19,158 nucleotides of DNA from a bacterium. Lineage in GTDB: Bacteria; SZUA-79; Acidulodesulfobacterales; Acidulodesulfobacteraceae. Of this stretch, positions 8,101 through 14,958 are shown piece after piece; position 1 is the stretch's first letter; each line of letters begins with the position of its first letter. A program made the position numbers and the translations under genes. The notes below the pieces were generated by a model that did not search any database, was not told the DNA's origin, and saw nothing but the letters and a program-made list of their open reading frames with translations. The DNA is taken from contig JAJYRF010000072.1 of NCBI GenBank assembly GCA_021794255.1, forward strand, positions 1-19,158. Reading direction: 5' to 3'.

Positions 8101-8605
8101 GTCAACGGAAACGCCGGAATATAAAGTAACCGCCGTAAATATTAAAAAGATTAATAAAGTTAATAATAAAGAAAACGATAAAATTGATAAAAAATATAAT
8201 GATAATTATAGTAAAAATGGTAAAAATAATAATAACATTAATAAAGAATCAAGCAATGATTATAAGCAAACCGAAACATTTGACGATGAAGTTATCAGAA
8301 TGTTTAAAGATTTAGTTAAAATTTTTGGAGCATATCCTGAAGATATAGCGGTTAAAGAAATAACCGTCCATATTAAAAAATACTGGGAACAGAATCTTAT
8401 TGAAAGGCTTGTTAAAATTAACAAAAATAACAATTATAATAATAAATTGATTTATAATATTTGTTATAAAAAAAATGAAGGAAATAATTTTGGTAGTTAT
8501 TTAGATGAAAATTATGATAAAAATATAAAAATAAATAATAACGATAAATTCAATAAACTAATAGAAATTGTTTTAGAAGTAATAAAAAATTTAGAAAAAA
8601 ATTAA
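5183..8605 (+). CDS. fdsA: NAD-linked formate dehydrogenase catalytic subunit (FdsA-type) fused to an FdsD-like domain
   Basis: A 1140-residue molybdenum (or tungsten) bis-PGD enzyme predicted to oxidise formate to CO2 in the cytoplasm; no Tat signal is present. Domain order: plant-type [2Fe-2S] ferredoxin (C34, C45, C48, C62); NuoG-type His-Cys [4Fe-4S] (H94, C98, C101, C107); two CxxCxxCxxxC ferredoxin clusters (C147-C157 and C230-C240); the molybdopterin-domain cluster (C264, C267, C271, C299); the Mo ligand C392 followed by H393 in RVCHQPTG; and a dinucleotide-binding domain at about 870-985. Codon 392 is TGC, so cysteine, not selenocysteine. An Asn/Lys-rich linker (990-1033) then leads to residues 1034-1079, which look like formate dehydrogenase subunit delta (FdsD), and an Asn-rich tail. 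Acidic residues at about 765-780 and a loop at 180-225 are further insertions. The partner is the diaphorase gene 130 bases upstream. No fdsG or fdhD/fdsC is in the window. Confidence 0.92.
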   Translation: MISIEVDGQKIIAKEGITLLDAAAGAGIIIPSLCASKNLLPYGACRMCAVETEGKKGYIYACSAYVSEGMKIKTISEKLFSLKRTLIELYLSDHPNDCLTCPQNLDCELQKWASYFGVRKIRYRGKSHLLSKIDESNPYFRFDPSRCIVCARCVRACNEIQGNFALTIVGRGFDSVIRPVKKSSKNLNLFKINKGFINHSEINSAIKSNVDTNAGGDNADDADNFLHSECVSCGACVKECPTAALTEKNLFKSGKTFSKTRTICAYCGVGCSFEVQYKGDNIIRMIPNEDSLSNYGHSCLKGRFAWSYVKSKDRLTVPLLRNNLNEEFKEVSWETAYSYIAKKFKEIQYKYGINSIGAISSSRCTNEENYLMQKMVRAAFQNNNIDTCARVCHQPTGYALGVAFGVGAGTQDLSSMFESDLIMIIGANPTEAHPVVGAFIRKMARKGVDLIVIDPRITEVAKSPHVKAKFHLRSRPGTNVALLNAFAYTIIKEGLLKKDFIKEKCDIESFNLWEYFILNDNNSPEAAEVITGVAAKEIKEAAMLYARAKNAAIFFGLGVTEHLQGSTGVLAIANIAMLTGNIGRKGVGVSPLRGQNNVQGAADMGAEPATLPGYRHISDDNIRSLFENEWNVKIAKNPGMRFPDMLRNALAGKFKGLYIFGEDIVQTDPDSNRIIESLKAMDLVVVHDLFKTVTSEYAHVILPGSSFLEKDGTFTNWERRIQRVRKVLEPVGGKQDWQIIEDLSRYLTEYGGKHKSDDYYNTKTVAEAEEEQEETLFAPSVDNKLDNKRLGKYKYKSDYHYYMHPSKIMDEIAKLTPSFSSVSYKKLDKKPYSIQWPCNESVPTGTDILHKDAFIRGKGRFVITSFIGSKDYITAEYPFILTTVRNLFQYNCSNNTRRTENSAWYDEDYLEINEEDAKRLNINNDDIVLIESKKGKITLTAKISGRVMKGIVATTFHFPEFKTNILTSDYSDWSTETPEYKVTAVNIKKINKVNNKENDKIDKKYNDNYSKNGKNNNNINKESSNDYKQTETFDDEVIRMFKDLVKIFGAYPEDIAVKEITVHIKKYWEQNLIERLVKINKNNNYNNKLIYNICYKKNEGNNFGSYLDENYDKNIKINNNDKFNKLIEIVLEVIKNLEKN
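8150..8281 (+). repeat. Asn/Lys-rich linker before the FdsD-like domain
   Basis: Codons 990-1033 of the catalytic subunit encode a hydrophilic, Asn/Lys/Asp-rich, cysteine-free stretch with runs such as GKNNNNINK. It joins the dinucleotide-binding domain to the C-terminal FdsD-like helix pair and probably acts as a flexible tether. Confidence 0.7.
8282..8419 (+). other. FdsD-like (formate dehydrogenase delta) domain at the FdsA C-terminus
   Basis: Residues 1034-1079 follow the FdsD pattern I know from the family: an LIRM-type start (VIRMFKD, M1040), an aromatic pair before a Pro-acidic turn (FGAYPED), then an HI-[KR]-[KR]-[FY]-W motif (HIKKYWE, H1063 and W1068) and a final hydrophobic RL. FdsD is normally a separate protein of about 70 residues in the fds operon and is linked to assembly or stability of the complex. 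Here it is translated as part of the catalytic chain. The match is made by eye over about 46 residues. Confidence 0.65.
8420..8602 (+). repeat. Asn/Lys-rich C-terminal tail of the catalytic subunit
   Basis: The last 61 codons of the formate dehydrogenase gene encode mainly Asn, Lys, Ile and Tyr (for example NKNNNYNNKLIYN and KNIKINNNDKFNK) with one cysteine and no recognisable motif. It resembles the linkers in the same operon and could be low-complexity read-through of formerly intergenic AT-rich DNA. Confidence 0.55.
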
Positions 8606-8617
8606 AATAATTTTAAT
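8595..8617 (-). terminator. Possible weak terminator for the pil operon (minus strand)
   Basis: ATTAAAAT and ATTTTAAT form an 8-bp inverted repeat at 8601-8617 with a one-base centre, followed on the minus strand by six T (8600-8595). It lies in the convergent junction between the formate dehydrogenase gene and the minus-strand secreted protein and overlaps the former's stop codon. The stem has only A-T pairs, so termination strength is doubtful and the call is tentative. Confidence 0.25.
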
Positions 8618-8631
8618 AAAAAATTAGGCGA

Positions 8632-9048
8632 TTAGTAAAAAACCTGCCTTATTTTTATTGCGATTAATTGCCCCGCTGCATTTTTAGATGCCGTTATGCT
8701 TACAGTCTCTCCTTTTTTAAGATTAGAACATAATGTTTGCGTCATATTTGCGGTATTATTTGTCATTGCCATCATACCGTTCTGAACGGCAAGGCAGGAA
8801 GTAGAGCTGTTTATAATACAGGTGATGCCGTTATATAATTTTATAGATGAACTATTTATACTTATAATGCTGCCTGTATAAAAATAGGTATCGGCGGGCG
8901 GCGCAGATAGCGGAGATTTAAGTTGAGATATGTTGTCAGCATAAGCGTTTTTAATATTGCTAAGCGATAATGATAACGATACGGATAATAATAAAGATAA
9001 AGCAAACAAAAACAAAATAATTATAAAATTATTAAATTTTATGCTCAT
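8632..9048 (-). CDS. Small secreted protein of unknown function, last gene of the pil operon
   Basis: A 138-residue protein I cannot assign to a named family. Residues 1-30 form a long Leu/Ser-rich signal peptide ending AYA (35-37), giving a mature exported protein of about 100 residues. That part has three cysteines (C77, C85, C107) and alternating beta-type sequence (YTGSIISINSSSIKLYNG, then VSITASKNAAGQLIAIKI), which resembles a small OB-fold or DUF5666-like barrel; the resemblance is by eye only. A GGAGG Shine-Dalgarno core (CCTCC at 9062-9066 on the plus strand) lies 13 bases upstream of the ATG, a slightly long spacing. It follows pilY1 on the same strand after 144 bases that contain a strong hairpin. 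Its signal peptide ends like PilY1's (NIKNAYA versus NIKSAYA). A role in pilus-tip function or surface assembly is an inference from position. Confidence 0.7.
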   Translation of the reverse strand: MSIKFNNFIIILFLFALSLLLSVSLSLSLSNIKNAYADNISQLKSPLSAPPADTYFYTGSIISINSSSIKLYNGITCIINSSTSCLAVQNGMMAMTNNTANMTQTLCSNLKKGETVSITASKNAAGQLIAIKIRQVFY

Positions 9049-9149
9049 TTTAATATTTTCGCCTCCATAATTAAAAGTTAAATTATTAGATATAATACTA
9101 TCAAGTTATTTAGTACTATTCAGTAAACTTATTAGCTTACTTTATTCTT

Positions 9150-9200
9150 AACCTTAACACAACTTCTTGCCGGTAATTATGGTGAAGTTGGGTTAAGGTT
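9150..9200 (-). other. Long hairpin spanning the pilY1 stop codon
   Basis: Arms 9150-9166 and 9184-9200 pair over 17 positions with a single mismatch, around a 17-base loop. The right arm includes the pilY1 stop (9193-9195) and its last codons. No T-run follows on the minus strand, so it does not look like an intrinsic terminator. It could be an mRNA 3'-end protector, a processing site that separates pilY1 from the downstream gene, or a protein-binding palindrome. Confidence 0.6.
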
Positions 9201-12200
9201 CTTGAAACCATGAAGTCGGCGTTACTTTTGACGGCAAAGCAGGAATTTTTTGGCTTATAATTTTACCCGTAGATGTTGTTATTCCTAAATAGTTATTTGA
9301 AATAACGGGAGCAGATGCAACTCCCGAACCTATAACGACTGATTGCACAGCTCCGCTTGATTCCGTAGCATTATTATTAATAGTTATAGCCCCCGAAGTT
9401 GACACTAATATTGTACCGCCTCCGTTAAGATAACTTACCGCATATAAACGAGAAGTTCCATCACCGCAGGCATTTTGAACCGATGACGGCGTAAATGTCG
9501 TAAAATAAACTATGCCGTCGTAAACAGTAGGCGCAGACGTTACTTTTTCACCTGGCGATAAAGTTATGTACCATCCGTCATGCGAATTTACGGCAGTCAG
9601 ATTAGTCGTCGAACCGCTCACGCTGGTTTGATTGACTAAATCGGATTCGTTAATCGGACCGCTTGCTGGACAAGTTAACGGACCGCCTAAAGGGGTTGTA
9701 TTTATTGCGATAAATTCATTATTTCTTGATGTAATTACTTCGTTTAAGTTCTCTCTGTTTCCAGTACCGAAATAAACCCATAAATTTCCTAAAGTATCCA
9801 GAGCTGTTGAAGGCGAAAAGAAAATATTTAACGGGTTAGTTGTAGAAGCATTTGAGTCAAACAATCTACATGTATTCCAGTTTGAAGTTCCTGAAGCTGC
9901 TTTATAAGGAGGTAATCCGTCAGGGATGTTTGCCGACCACATTTGACCGCCTAAATCACCGGCATAAAAACCCTCCATTCTAAAATTTTGATTTAAAACC
10001 GGCGTGACAGCCGAAGGTATTGAATATTGCATATTAGCATCATTTGTAGAATTAAATTCCCATAAAATTTGTTCGTCAGTGTAATTAGGATTTGCCGATG
10101 TTCCGGTGTTGACGGGGTTAGGTTCAACATATAAAGCATATAAAGCATTTCCTAAGCTGTTATTAGATGAATAACCACCGCCGATAAATGCGGCATAAGT
10201 TTTAATATATTGAGGAGGTAATAACGGGCTTGCAGGATCCGGGTTATTTCCGCATACTCCCAATTGTCCGTTATTTGCCGTATAATCGGGGTTAAGGAGA
10301 CATACATAATAAATATTTGGTTTAGACCATGTATTGCCCATTGAGCTGTCCGTAAAATTCCATAACGGGTCAGGGTATGAAGAAGAGCTTGACGGATTTG
10401 TAACGCCTAACGCATAGTAATATGTTCCTCCGTTTCTTTCGCCGCCTATTAAAACTGAATGCCAGCTATTTTGCAGGCTGCTCTGATTTAACTGATAATT
10501 AGAACTATCAACTGAATTTACCGTTCCGTTAAATATATTGCTGAAAAATACATCCGAAGCAGTAGGAGTTGAATCTACAAATTCCGGAAAATTAAGTGGT
10601 GTTCCTACGCCTATAGAACTGTCATACCATGAAGTTATTTTTGGAAGAAGATTTGGTGGAATATAGCCGAAAACTTCCGCTCCCGTTCCATATGTATATG
10701 AATTAGTAGTAGTGTCCCAGCTTCCTGCGTTAAAAGCATGAAGCATACCGTCGTTAGCGCCTACGTAAAGGACTTCATTTCTTGGGTTTGTTACGGTATA
10801 TTCCTGTTTAAATGATTGATAAGAACTGCTTGAATAAGGAAAAGGAGGCGGACCGATTAAAATCGGGTCTGAATGGAAAATAGCGCCAAGCTTCCATTTA
10901 TCGGTAGAAGAATCCGGGCCAAGAACAAAATTTAAAATGTTTGCCGCGCAAGCTGAAACTGATGTTGAACTGGGACATACGGTGCCGTAGAAATCAGGAC
11001 TCGTTGTTGTTGAGTTTATATTTAATAACCCATCTAAATCTGAATTTGAACTGCTTGTGCTTACAGGATTTATAGTAATTGTTTGTTGCGTTCCGGTAGA
11101 GGGATTTAAATATGACGTCAAGACATCTCTTGAGGAATGAGGTTCGGACTGAAGCAAACCTCCTGCCCCGTTTCCATTATCCCAATATGAACAGCTTGTA
11201 TTTATTTGACCGGCTTCAACGGCGGGACAGTTGGGACGACCTGTCAGCTGTCCTTGAGAATTTAAACCGAAAAGATAAATATTTCCTTCTCCCCATAAAG
11301 GCTGGTTTAACGATTTAAAATTAGCATAATAAACGTATTGCTGATTAGATGTTTCGTTCACGACGGGAGAAGTAAACGAAGAGGTTTGTTTTTCAATCTG
11401 ATTAAATATCGTAGTTAATGAACTTATAAGCTGGTTATAATTAAAAGTCAGATATACGGTGCCTGAAACCGTTACCGTTCCGGAATCTCCGGATGCGCTT
11501 AATGTATTTAAGCTATTTGAAAGCAATATCTCGTCGGTGTTGGGATAAATACCGGTAACAACGGCGCAGTCGTTGCCGTTTGCATAAACCCCGCTATTAT
11601 TGTTATTTGTTTCGCAGTCATCGCTTTCATTTGTGTTATCGGAAATTGTATCGCCGACTAAGACGCTGTTTGTCGTTGAAAAAGCGCTTGACGGCAAAAC
11701 AAGCGTGGTCGAAGAACTGCCCACCGTGGCAGTAAAACTCACCCCCGTGGGGTTAGCGGTCGGATCAATTCCTGCCCCCGCATTTGCCATTCCTTGAATA
11801 TATGTGGGCCCGCTTACGCCTCCGCTGTAGCCAAACCCTATTATAAATGTCTGGATAGGATAAGTCGTATCGACGGATGTATATAAATTATAAAGCGCTG
11901 AAGCTGAATGGTGTGCCCTATAGCCGTTAGCCTCGCCGTCCGTTATGATAATGGAGAAATTTCTTCTGCAGGCGGCGGCGCTGTCATTTGTGTCATTTAA
12001 CGAATTTGTAAAATAGGTCGTCATATTTTCGACCATGGAATACATTGGAGTTCCACCTCCAGCCTTTAAACCGGAAACTTGTGTCCCCTCAGGGTCTAAT
12101 AAACCATTATAAATAGGCGCGCTCCATAGGAGCCAGTTTATAGCTGGTCCAGCAATATTAGCGGGGTCAAAAAAGGGGTCGGTAGAATTATTTGGATTTG

Positions 12201-13005
12201 TTAATGTGTCAGGAGGAACCGTATTCACATAGGACAAATTAAGGTTTCCGTTGGTACTCAGCGGAACATACCAAGTCGTAGGAGATAAAGAATTTAAATA
12301 ATCCACATTGCTGATATAAGGAGAATAATCATAGGATATAAAATAATACTCCTTAATAATTGACCCGTTCTTTGATAATAAGTTGTTGGGACCAGTGCAT
12401 TTATTATAGAATCTAAATGGATAACTCGGTAAATAATAAGCCCCGGTTTCGTCGGGGGTTCCCGTTCCTTTGCTTCCGGTATAAGGATAATACAATGCAC
12501 CAGCAGGATTTTGAAAAGACGCGTCATTAGCATATATGCATTGAGTCATATTATCTGGTTGTGTGATAGAATAATTGTCAACCTGATCAAAACTCGCAAA
12601 AGCAAAATTAAGATTTGAAAAAGACGGGTCGGTTACTATTTGGGATAAAGCCATTTTTGCATTGTATATTTTTGAAAACACGCTGTTCGAGCCGGGCGCC
12701 CATGCAGGAGAATTACCTCCTCCGCTCCATGACTCCGGCGCGTCATAGCCGCTTGTGGTGGAATTTTCCCAGTTTACCCCTTCATTCCACATCATAGAGC
12801 CGGAAGTATCCAAAAATATTAAAACATTCGGATTGTTGATGTTAGTTAAAAATGAAGTATCGGTTGCATAAGCCGATTTTATATTTTGCATTCCTGTTAT
12901 ATATACTAAACCTATGTTTATTATACTTACAAATAATAAAAGCATAAAAACATTTTGAATAAATGATATGCAGGTTTTAATATTATTTATTCTCTTATTT
13001 TTCAT
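9193..13005 (-). CDS. pilY1: PilY1-like type IV pilus tip adhesin / biogenesis factor
   Basis: A 1270-residue exported protein. Residues 1-47 are a signal peptide with a hydrophobic core (about 18-38) ending AYA. A von Willebrand A domain follows with a complete MIDAS site: DTSGS at 66-70, T319 in GGGTPMYS and D356 in IITDGE. The C-terminal half is the PilY1/PilC beta-propeller: NEVLYVGANDGMLHAFNAG, a GGERNGGTYYYAL block, YAGDLGGQMW near residue 1014, WVYFGTGNREN, and VYFTTFTPSS near the end. Such proteins sit at the pilus tip or outer membrane, mediate adhesion and surface sensing, and promote pilus extension together with minor pilins. The calcium loop before YAGD is degenerate, with V1003, N1005, N1007 and E1011 where the family has Asp/Asn ligands. 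The start is supported by AAGGTG (plus-strand CACCTT 13013-13018) seven bases upstream, one of the few good ribosome sites here. It lies 100 bases downstream of pilX. Confidence 0.93.
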   Translation of the reverse strand: MKNKRINNIKTCISFIQNVFMLLLFVSIINIGLVYITGMQNIKSAYATDTSFLTNINNPNVLIFLDTSGSMMWNEGVNWENSTTSGYDAPESWSGGGNSPAWAPGSNSVFSKIYNAKMALSQIVTDPSFSNLNFAFASFDQVDNYSITQPDNMTQCIYANDASFQNPAGALYYPYTGSKGTGTPDETGAYYLPSYPFRFYNKCTGPNNLLSKNGSIIKEYYFISYDYSPYISNVDYLNSLSPTTWYVPLSTNGNLNLSYVNTVPPDTLTNPNNSTDPFFDPANIAGPAINWLLWSAPIYNGLLDPEGTQVSGLKAGGGTPMYSMVENMTTYFTNSLNDTNDSAAACRRNFSIIITDGEANGYRAHHSASALYNLYTSVDTTYPIQTFIIGFGYSGGVSGPTYIQGMANAGAGIDPTANPTGVSFTATVGSSSTTLVLPSSAFSTTNSVLVGDTISDNTNESDDCETNNNNSGVYANGNDCAVVTGIYPNTDEILLSNSLNTLSASGDSGTVTVSGTVYLTFNYNQLISSLTTIFNQIEKQTSSFTSPVVNETSNQQYVYYANFKSLNQPLWGEGNIYLFGLNSQGQLTGRPNCPAVEAGQINTSCSYWDNGNGAGGLLQSEPHSSRDVLTSYLNPSTGTQQTITINPVSTSSSNSDLDGLLNINSTTTSPDFYGTVCPSSTSVSACAANILNFVLGPDSSTDKWKLGAIFHSDPILIGPPPFPYSSSSYQSFKQEYTVTNPRNEVLYVGANDGMLHAFNAGSWDTTTNSYTYGTGAEVFGYIPPNLLPKITSWYDSSIGVGTPLNFPEFVDSTPTASDVFFSNIFNGTVNSVDSSNYQLNQSSLQNSWHSVLIGGERNGGTYYYALGVTNPSSSSSYPDPLWNFTDSSMGNTWSKPNIYYVCLLNPDYTANNGQLGVCGNNPDPASPLLPPQYIKTYAAFIGGGYSSNNSLGNALYALYVEPNPVNTGTSANPNYTDEQILWEFNSTNDANMQYSIPSAVTPVLNQNFRMEGFYAGDLGGQMWSANIPDGLPPYKAASGTSNWNTCRLFDSNASTTNPLNIFFSPSTALDTLGNLWVYFGTGNRENLNEVITSRNNEFIAINTTPLGGPLTCPASGPINESDLVNQTSVSGSTTNLTAVNSHDGWYITLSPGEKVTSAPTVYDGIVYFTTFTPSSVQNACGDGTSRLYAVSYLNGGGTILVSTSGAITINNNATESSGAVQSVVIGSGVASAPVISNNYLGITTSTGKIISQKIPALPSKVTPTSWFQEP

Positions 13006-13012
13006 AATTACG

Positions 13013-13018
13013 CACCTT
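13013..13018 (-). promoter_or_regulatory. Shine-Dalgarno site of pilY1
   Basis: On the minus strand AAGGTG lies seven bases before the pilY1 ATG. It is notable because most other genes in the window have no purine-rich site before their start, which suggests pilY1 may be translated more strongly or independently. Confidence 0.6.
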
Positions 13019-13087
13019 TAATTTATTTATTGCAATTAAAATTAAATATATTAAATTAAATCAATAACCTATTTTTAATAACCTCTT

Positions 13088-13158
13088 ATTGGGCAAGGTC
13101 CATAGTTAATTGGGGCAAGAAGGTCCATAGTTATTAATTGGGCAAGGTCCATAGTTAA
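13088..13158 (-). repeat. Three-copy short repeat at the 3' end of pilX
   Basis: A unit reading ATTGGGCAAGGTCCATAGTT on the plus strand occurs three times with small changes (about 13088-13107, 13109-13132 and 13137-13156). On the minus strand it encodes NYGPCPI. The first two units (in gene order) are translated as NYGPCPIN and NYGPSCPN; the third lies just past the stop codon in another frame. The middle copy has four G (13112-13115) where the other copies have three. Confidence 0.75.
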
Positions 13159-13672
13159 AATTCATTCCTGTTGTCATTGTTTTTGTAGATTTGATATTTT
13201 TATTTGCGATAGAATAGATAATTCCTTTATAAAACATATATTTATTTGAGCTAAATCCCGGAACAGGGGCATATTGCCCCGAATATTCAAATCCTGCATT
13301 TCCTTGGAATCCTAAATTTTGAGAAATAGTTGAATTAATATTAGATAAAGATAACGGCTGTAAAGAAAATGCCTGTTGTATCAATGTCCCCGCAGGAGGG
13401 TTTGCCACCGTGTAATAATAAACATTGATTGTAGGCATTCCAATACCTGCATTTGTTCCTATATTTGTGCTGATTTCATCTGCAACTAAATTCATCATTG
13501 AATTTGCAGTATATAAAGCATAACTTGCTTTATAATTTTGCCCTGCGTTTATCACGTCCGTTCCCGTAGTATCAATTGCTATGGCGGCTAAAAGACTTAA
13601 AATAAGCGTTATAAGCAAAACTGTAACAAGCGCTACGCCGTTTTTATTTAATGGTATTTTTGTTTTTAGCAT
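13106..13672 (-). CDS. pilX: PilX-like minor pilin
   Basis: A membrane-anchored minor pilin of about 188 residues. The start at 13672 gives a 12-residue leader, MLKTKIPLNKNG, then the hydrophobic helix VALVTVLLITLILSLLAAIA, as in the PilX N-terminal family. The prepilin peptidase would cut after Gly12. Position +5 is Thr rather than the Glu of major pilins, as is common in PilX. An upstream in-frame ATG at 13711 would give a 25-residue leader; neither start has a Shine-Dalgarno site, and I prefer 13672 because leaders of the neighbouring pilV and pilW products are 12 and 15 residues. The C-terminus is a small repeat with cysteines (NYGPCPI, NYGPSCPN). The gene lies between pilW and pilY1, as in classical pilV-pilW-pilX-pilY1 operons. 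The product would help form the pilus tip complex that displays PilY1. Confidence 0.82.
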   Translation of the reverse strand: MLKTKIPLNKNGVALVTVLLITLILSLLAAIAIDTTGTDVINAGQNYKASYALYTANSMMNLVADEISTNIGTNAGIGMPTINVYYYTVANPPAGTLIQQAFSLQPLSLSNINSTISQNLGFQGNAGFEYSGQYAPVPGFSSNKYMFYKGIIYSIANKNIKSTKTMTTGMNFNYGPCPINNYGPSCPN

Positions 13673-13820
13673 TTCTAAGTTATTAAATTTTAAAAAATTT
13701 AATAAAAACATAATAAAACTTAATTTTATTCAATAAATAATATAAAGTTAAACTTACTAAAATTATTTACAAGTTAAATTCATTACTTTATTATTAAATA
13801 AATAATATTAATTTAAACTG

Positions 13821-14888
13821 TCAGCTTCCATAATACACATTTCTTAAAAATACATTTGAATTAAGAGTTTCGTCTATATTATATCCCTGGGCATTACGTA
13901 AATTAGAATTATATTTTGAATCAACGCTGTAATTAGGAGAATCTGATATTACCGTGTTTGTTTCTCCTTGAATCAATAAGTTGTATAGATAAGGAGAAGG
14001 AGTAGGTGTAACGGAAAAATTTGTAATATAATTATCAAGCCTCATAGTAGTATTCTGATAACAAGAAGGAAAAAACCCCGCCGGCTCTGTTGTGATATTT
14101 ACGGCAGGCATTATTTCGCATTCATATAATCCTCCGTTAGGTTGTTTAGTGAGCGAATTAATTCCATTAAAGGGCGGAGGAGGCGAACTGTATGCCGCAT
14201 TTCCCCAGTAGAACATAGTTTGAGTTAGGATTGAAACGTTTCCTTCCGCTACGCCGTTAGGAGGAATAGGATTTGGATTATTCGGACAAACTCCGACTCC
14301 GTTTCCCGGGCTTAGCTGGATTTTATTAGCGGCAGTCTGAACATTTGTTATGCAGAAAATCATACTGCCTGACGGCGATTTACCTTTAATTGGAGTAGGA
14401 TTTTGAAAACTTAAAAGTTGCCCTATTGTAAAATTTGCTATATTGCAATTTTGACCAAGATTAAATTCAGAACTCGTAGCATTTGCATTTGCATTTGCAA
14501 CTGCTGTTAAAACGCAAGGGGCGCCGTTATTTATGACGGAAAAATTAGTGATTAATAATGCGAACGGATTTGCTTTATAATTTGCAGATACTATTTGCAC
14601 CGGCGGAATCACTCCATTTTGCAATTGTCCTGGAGAAGTGTAAAAATAATTAGAGCCATAGTCAAAACCTGCCAATTTTAAAGAATATTTAAGTTTATTA
14701 TAGGCTATATTTAAATTTTGCTGTTCTTTAGAAATTGAATTTTGCGACCTGAATACCCCGGATTGAGATAAAAGAATAAATGACGCTGCGGCCAATACTA
14801 ATAAAGATATAGCTACGGCAATAATAAGTTCTATTAAAGTCACGCCATTTTCATTAGTTATAATTTTTAATATTTTATTTTTTAACAT
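13821..14888 (-). CDS. pilW: PilW-like minor pilin
   Basis: A 355-residue type IV prepilin-like protein. The leader MLKNKILKIITNENG (15 residues) precedes a class III cleavage site and the mature start VTLIELIIAVAISLLVLAAA, with the conserved Glu at +5 that is needed for N-methylation and assembly. The region after the helix (QNSISKEQQNLNIAYNKLKYSLKLAGF) matches PilW proteins, where a long helix precedes a large periplasmic head. The end, LNSNVFLRNVYYGS, also fits PilW, which commonly ends near a VxLRN motif. Six cysteines in the head could form disulfides. There is no Shine-Dalgarno site. It lies 70 bases after pilV and upstream of pilX in the minus-strand operon. A short in-frame run around 14470-14500 encodes NANANA. 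Confidence 0.87.
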   Translation of the reverse strand: MLKNKILKIITNENGVTLIELIIAVAISLLVLAAASFILLSQSGVFRSQNSISKEQQNLNIAYNKLKYSLKLAGFDYGSNYFYTSPGQLQNGVIPPVQIVSANYKANPFALLITNFSVINNGAPCVLTAVANANANATSSEFNLGQNCNIANFTIGQLLSFQNPTPIKGKSPSGSMIFCITNVQTAANKIQLSPGNGVGVCPNNPNPIPPNGVAEGNVSILTQTMFYWGNAAYSSPPPPFNGINSLTKQPNGGLYECEIMPAVNITTEPAGFFPSCYQNTTMRLDNYITNFSVTPTPSPYLYNLLIQGETNTVISDSPNYSVDSKYNSNLRNAQGYNIDETLNSNVFLRNVYYGS

Positions 14889-14958
14889 TTTTATTATATA
14901 TTTTTATACTTATATCAATAATAGTATTATTGTATTATTTTCATAAAAAATTTATATT

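Noticed and set aside
12294..12533. Other small open frames within pilY1 and the formate dehydrogenase genes, on either strand
   Set aside because: All overlap strongly supported genes in another frame, lack ribosome sites, and show no domain signature.
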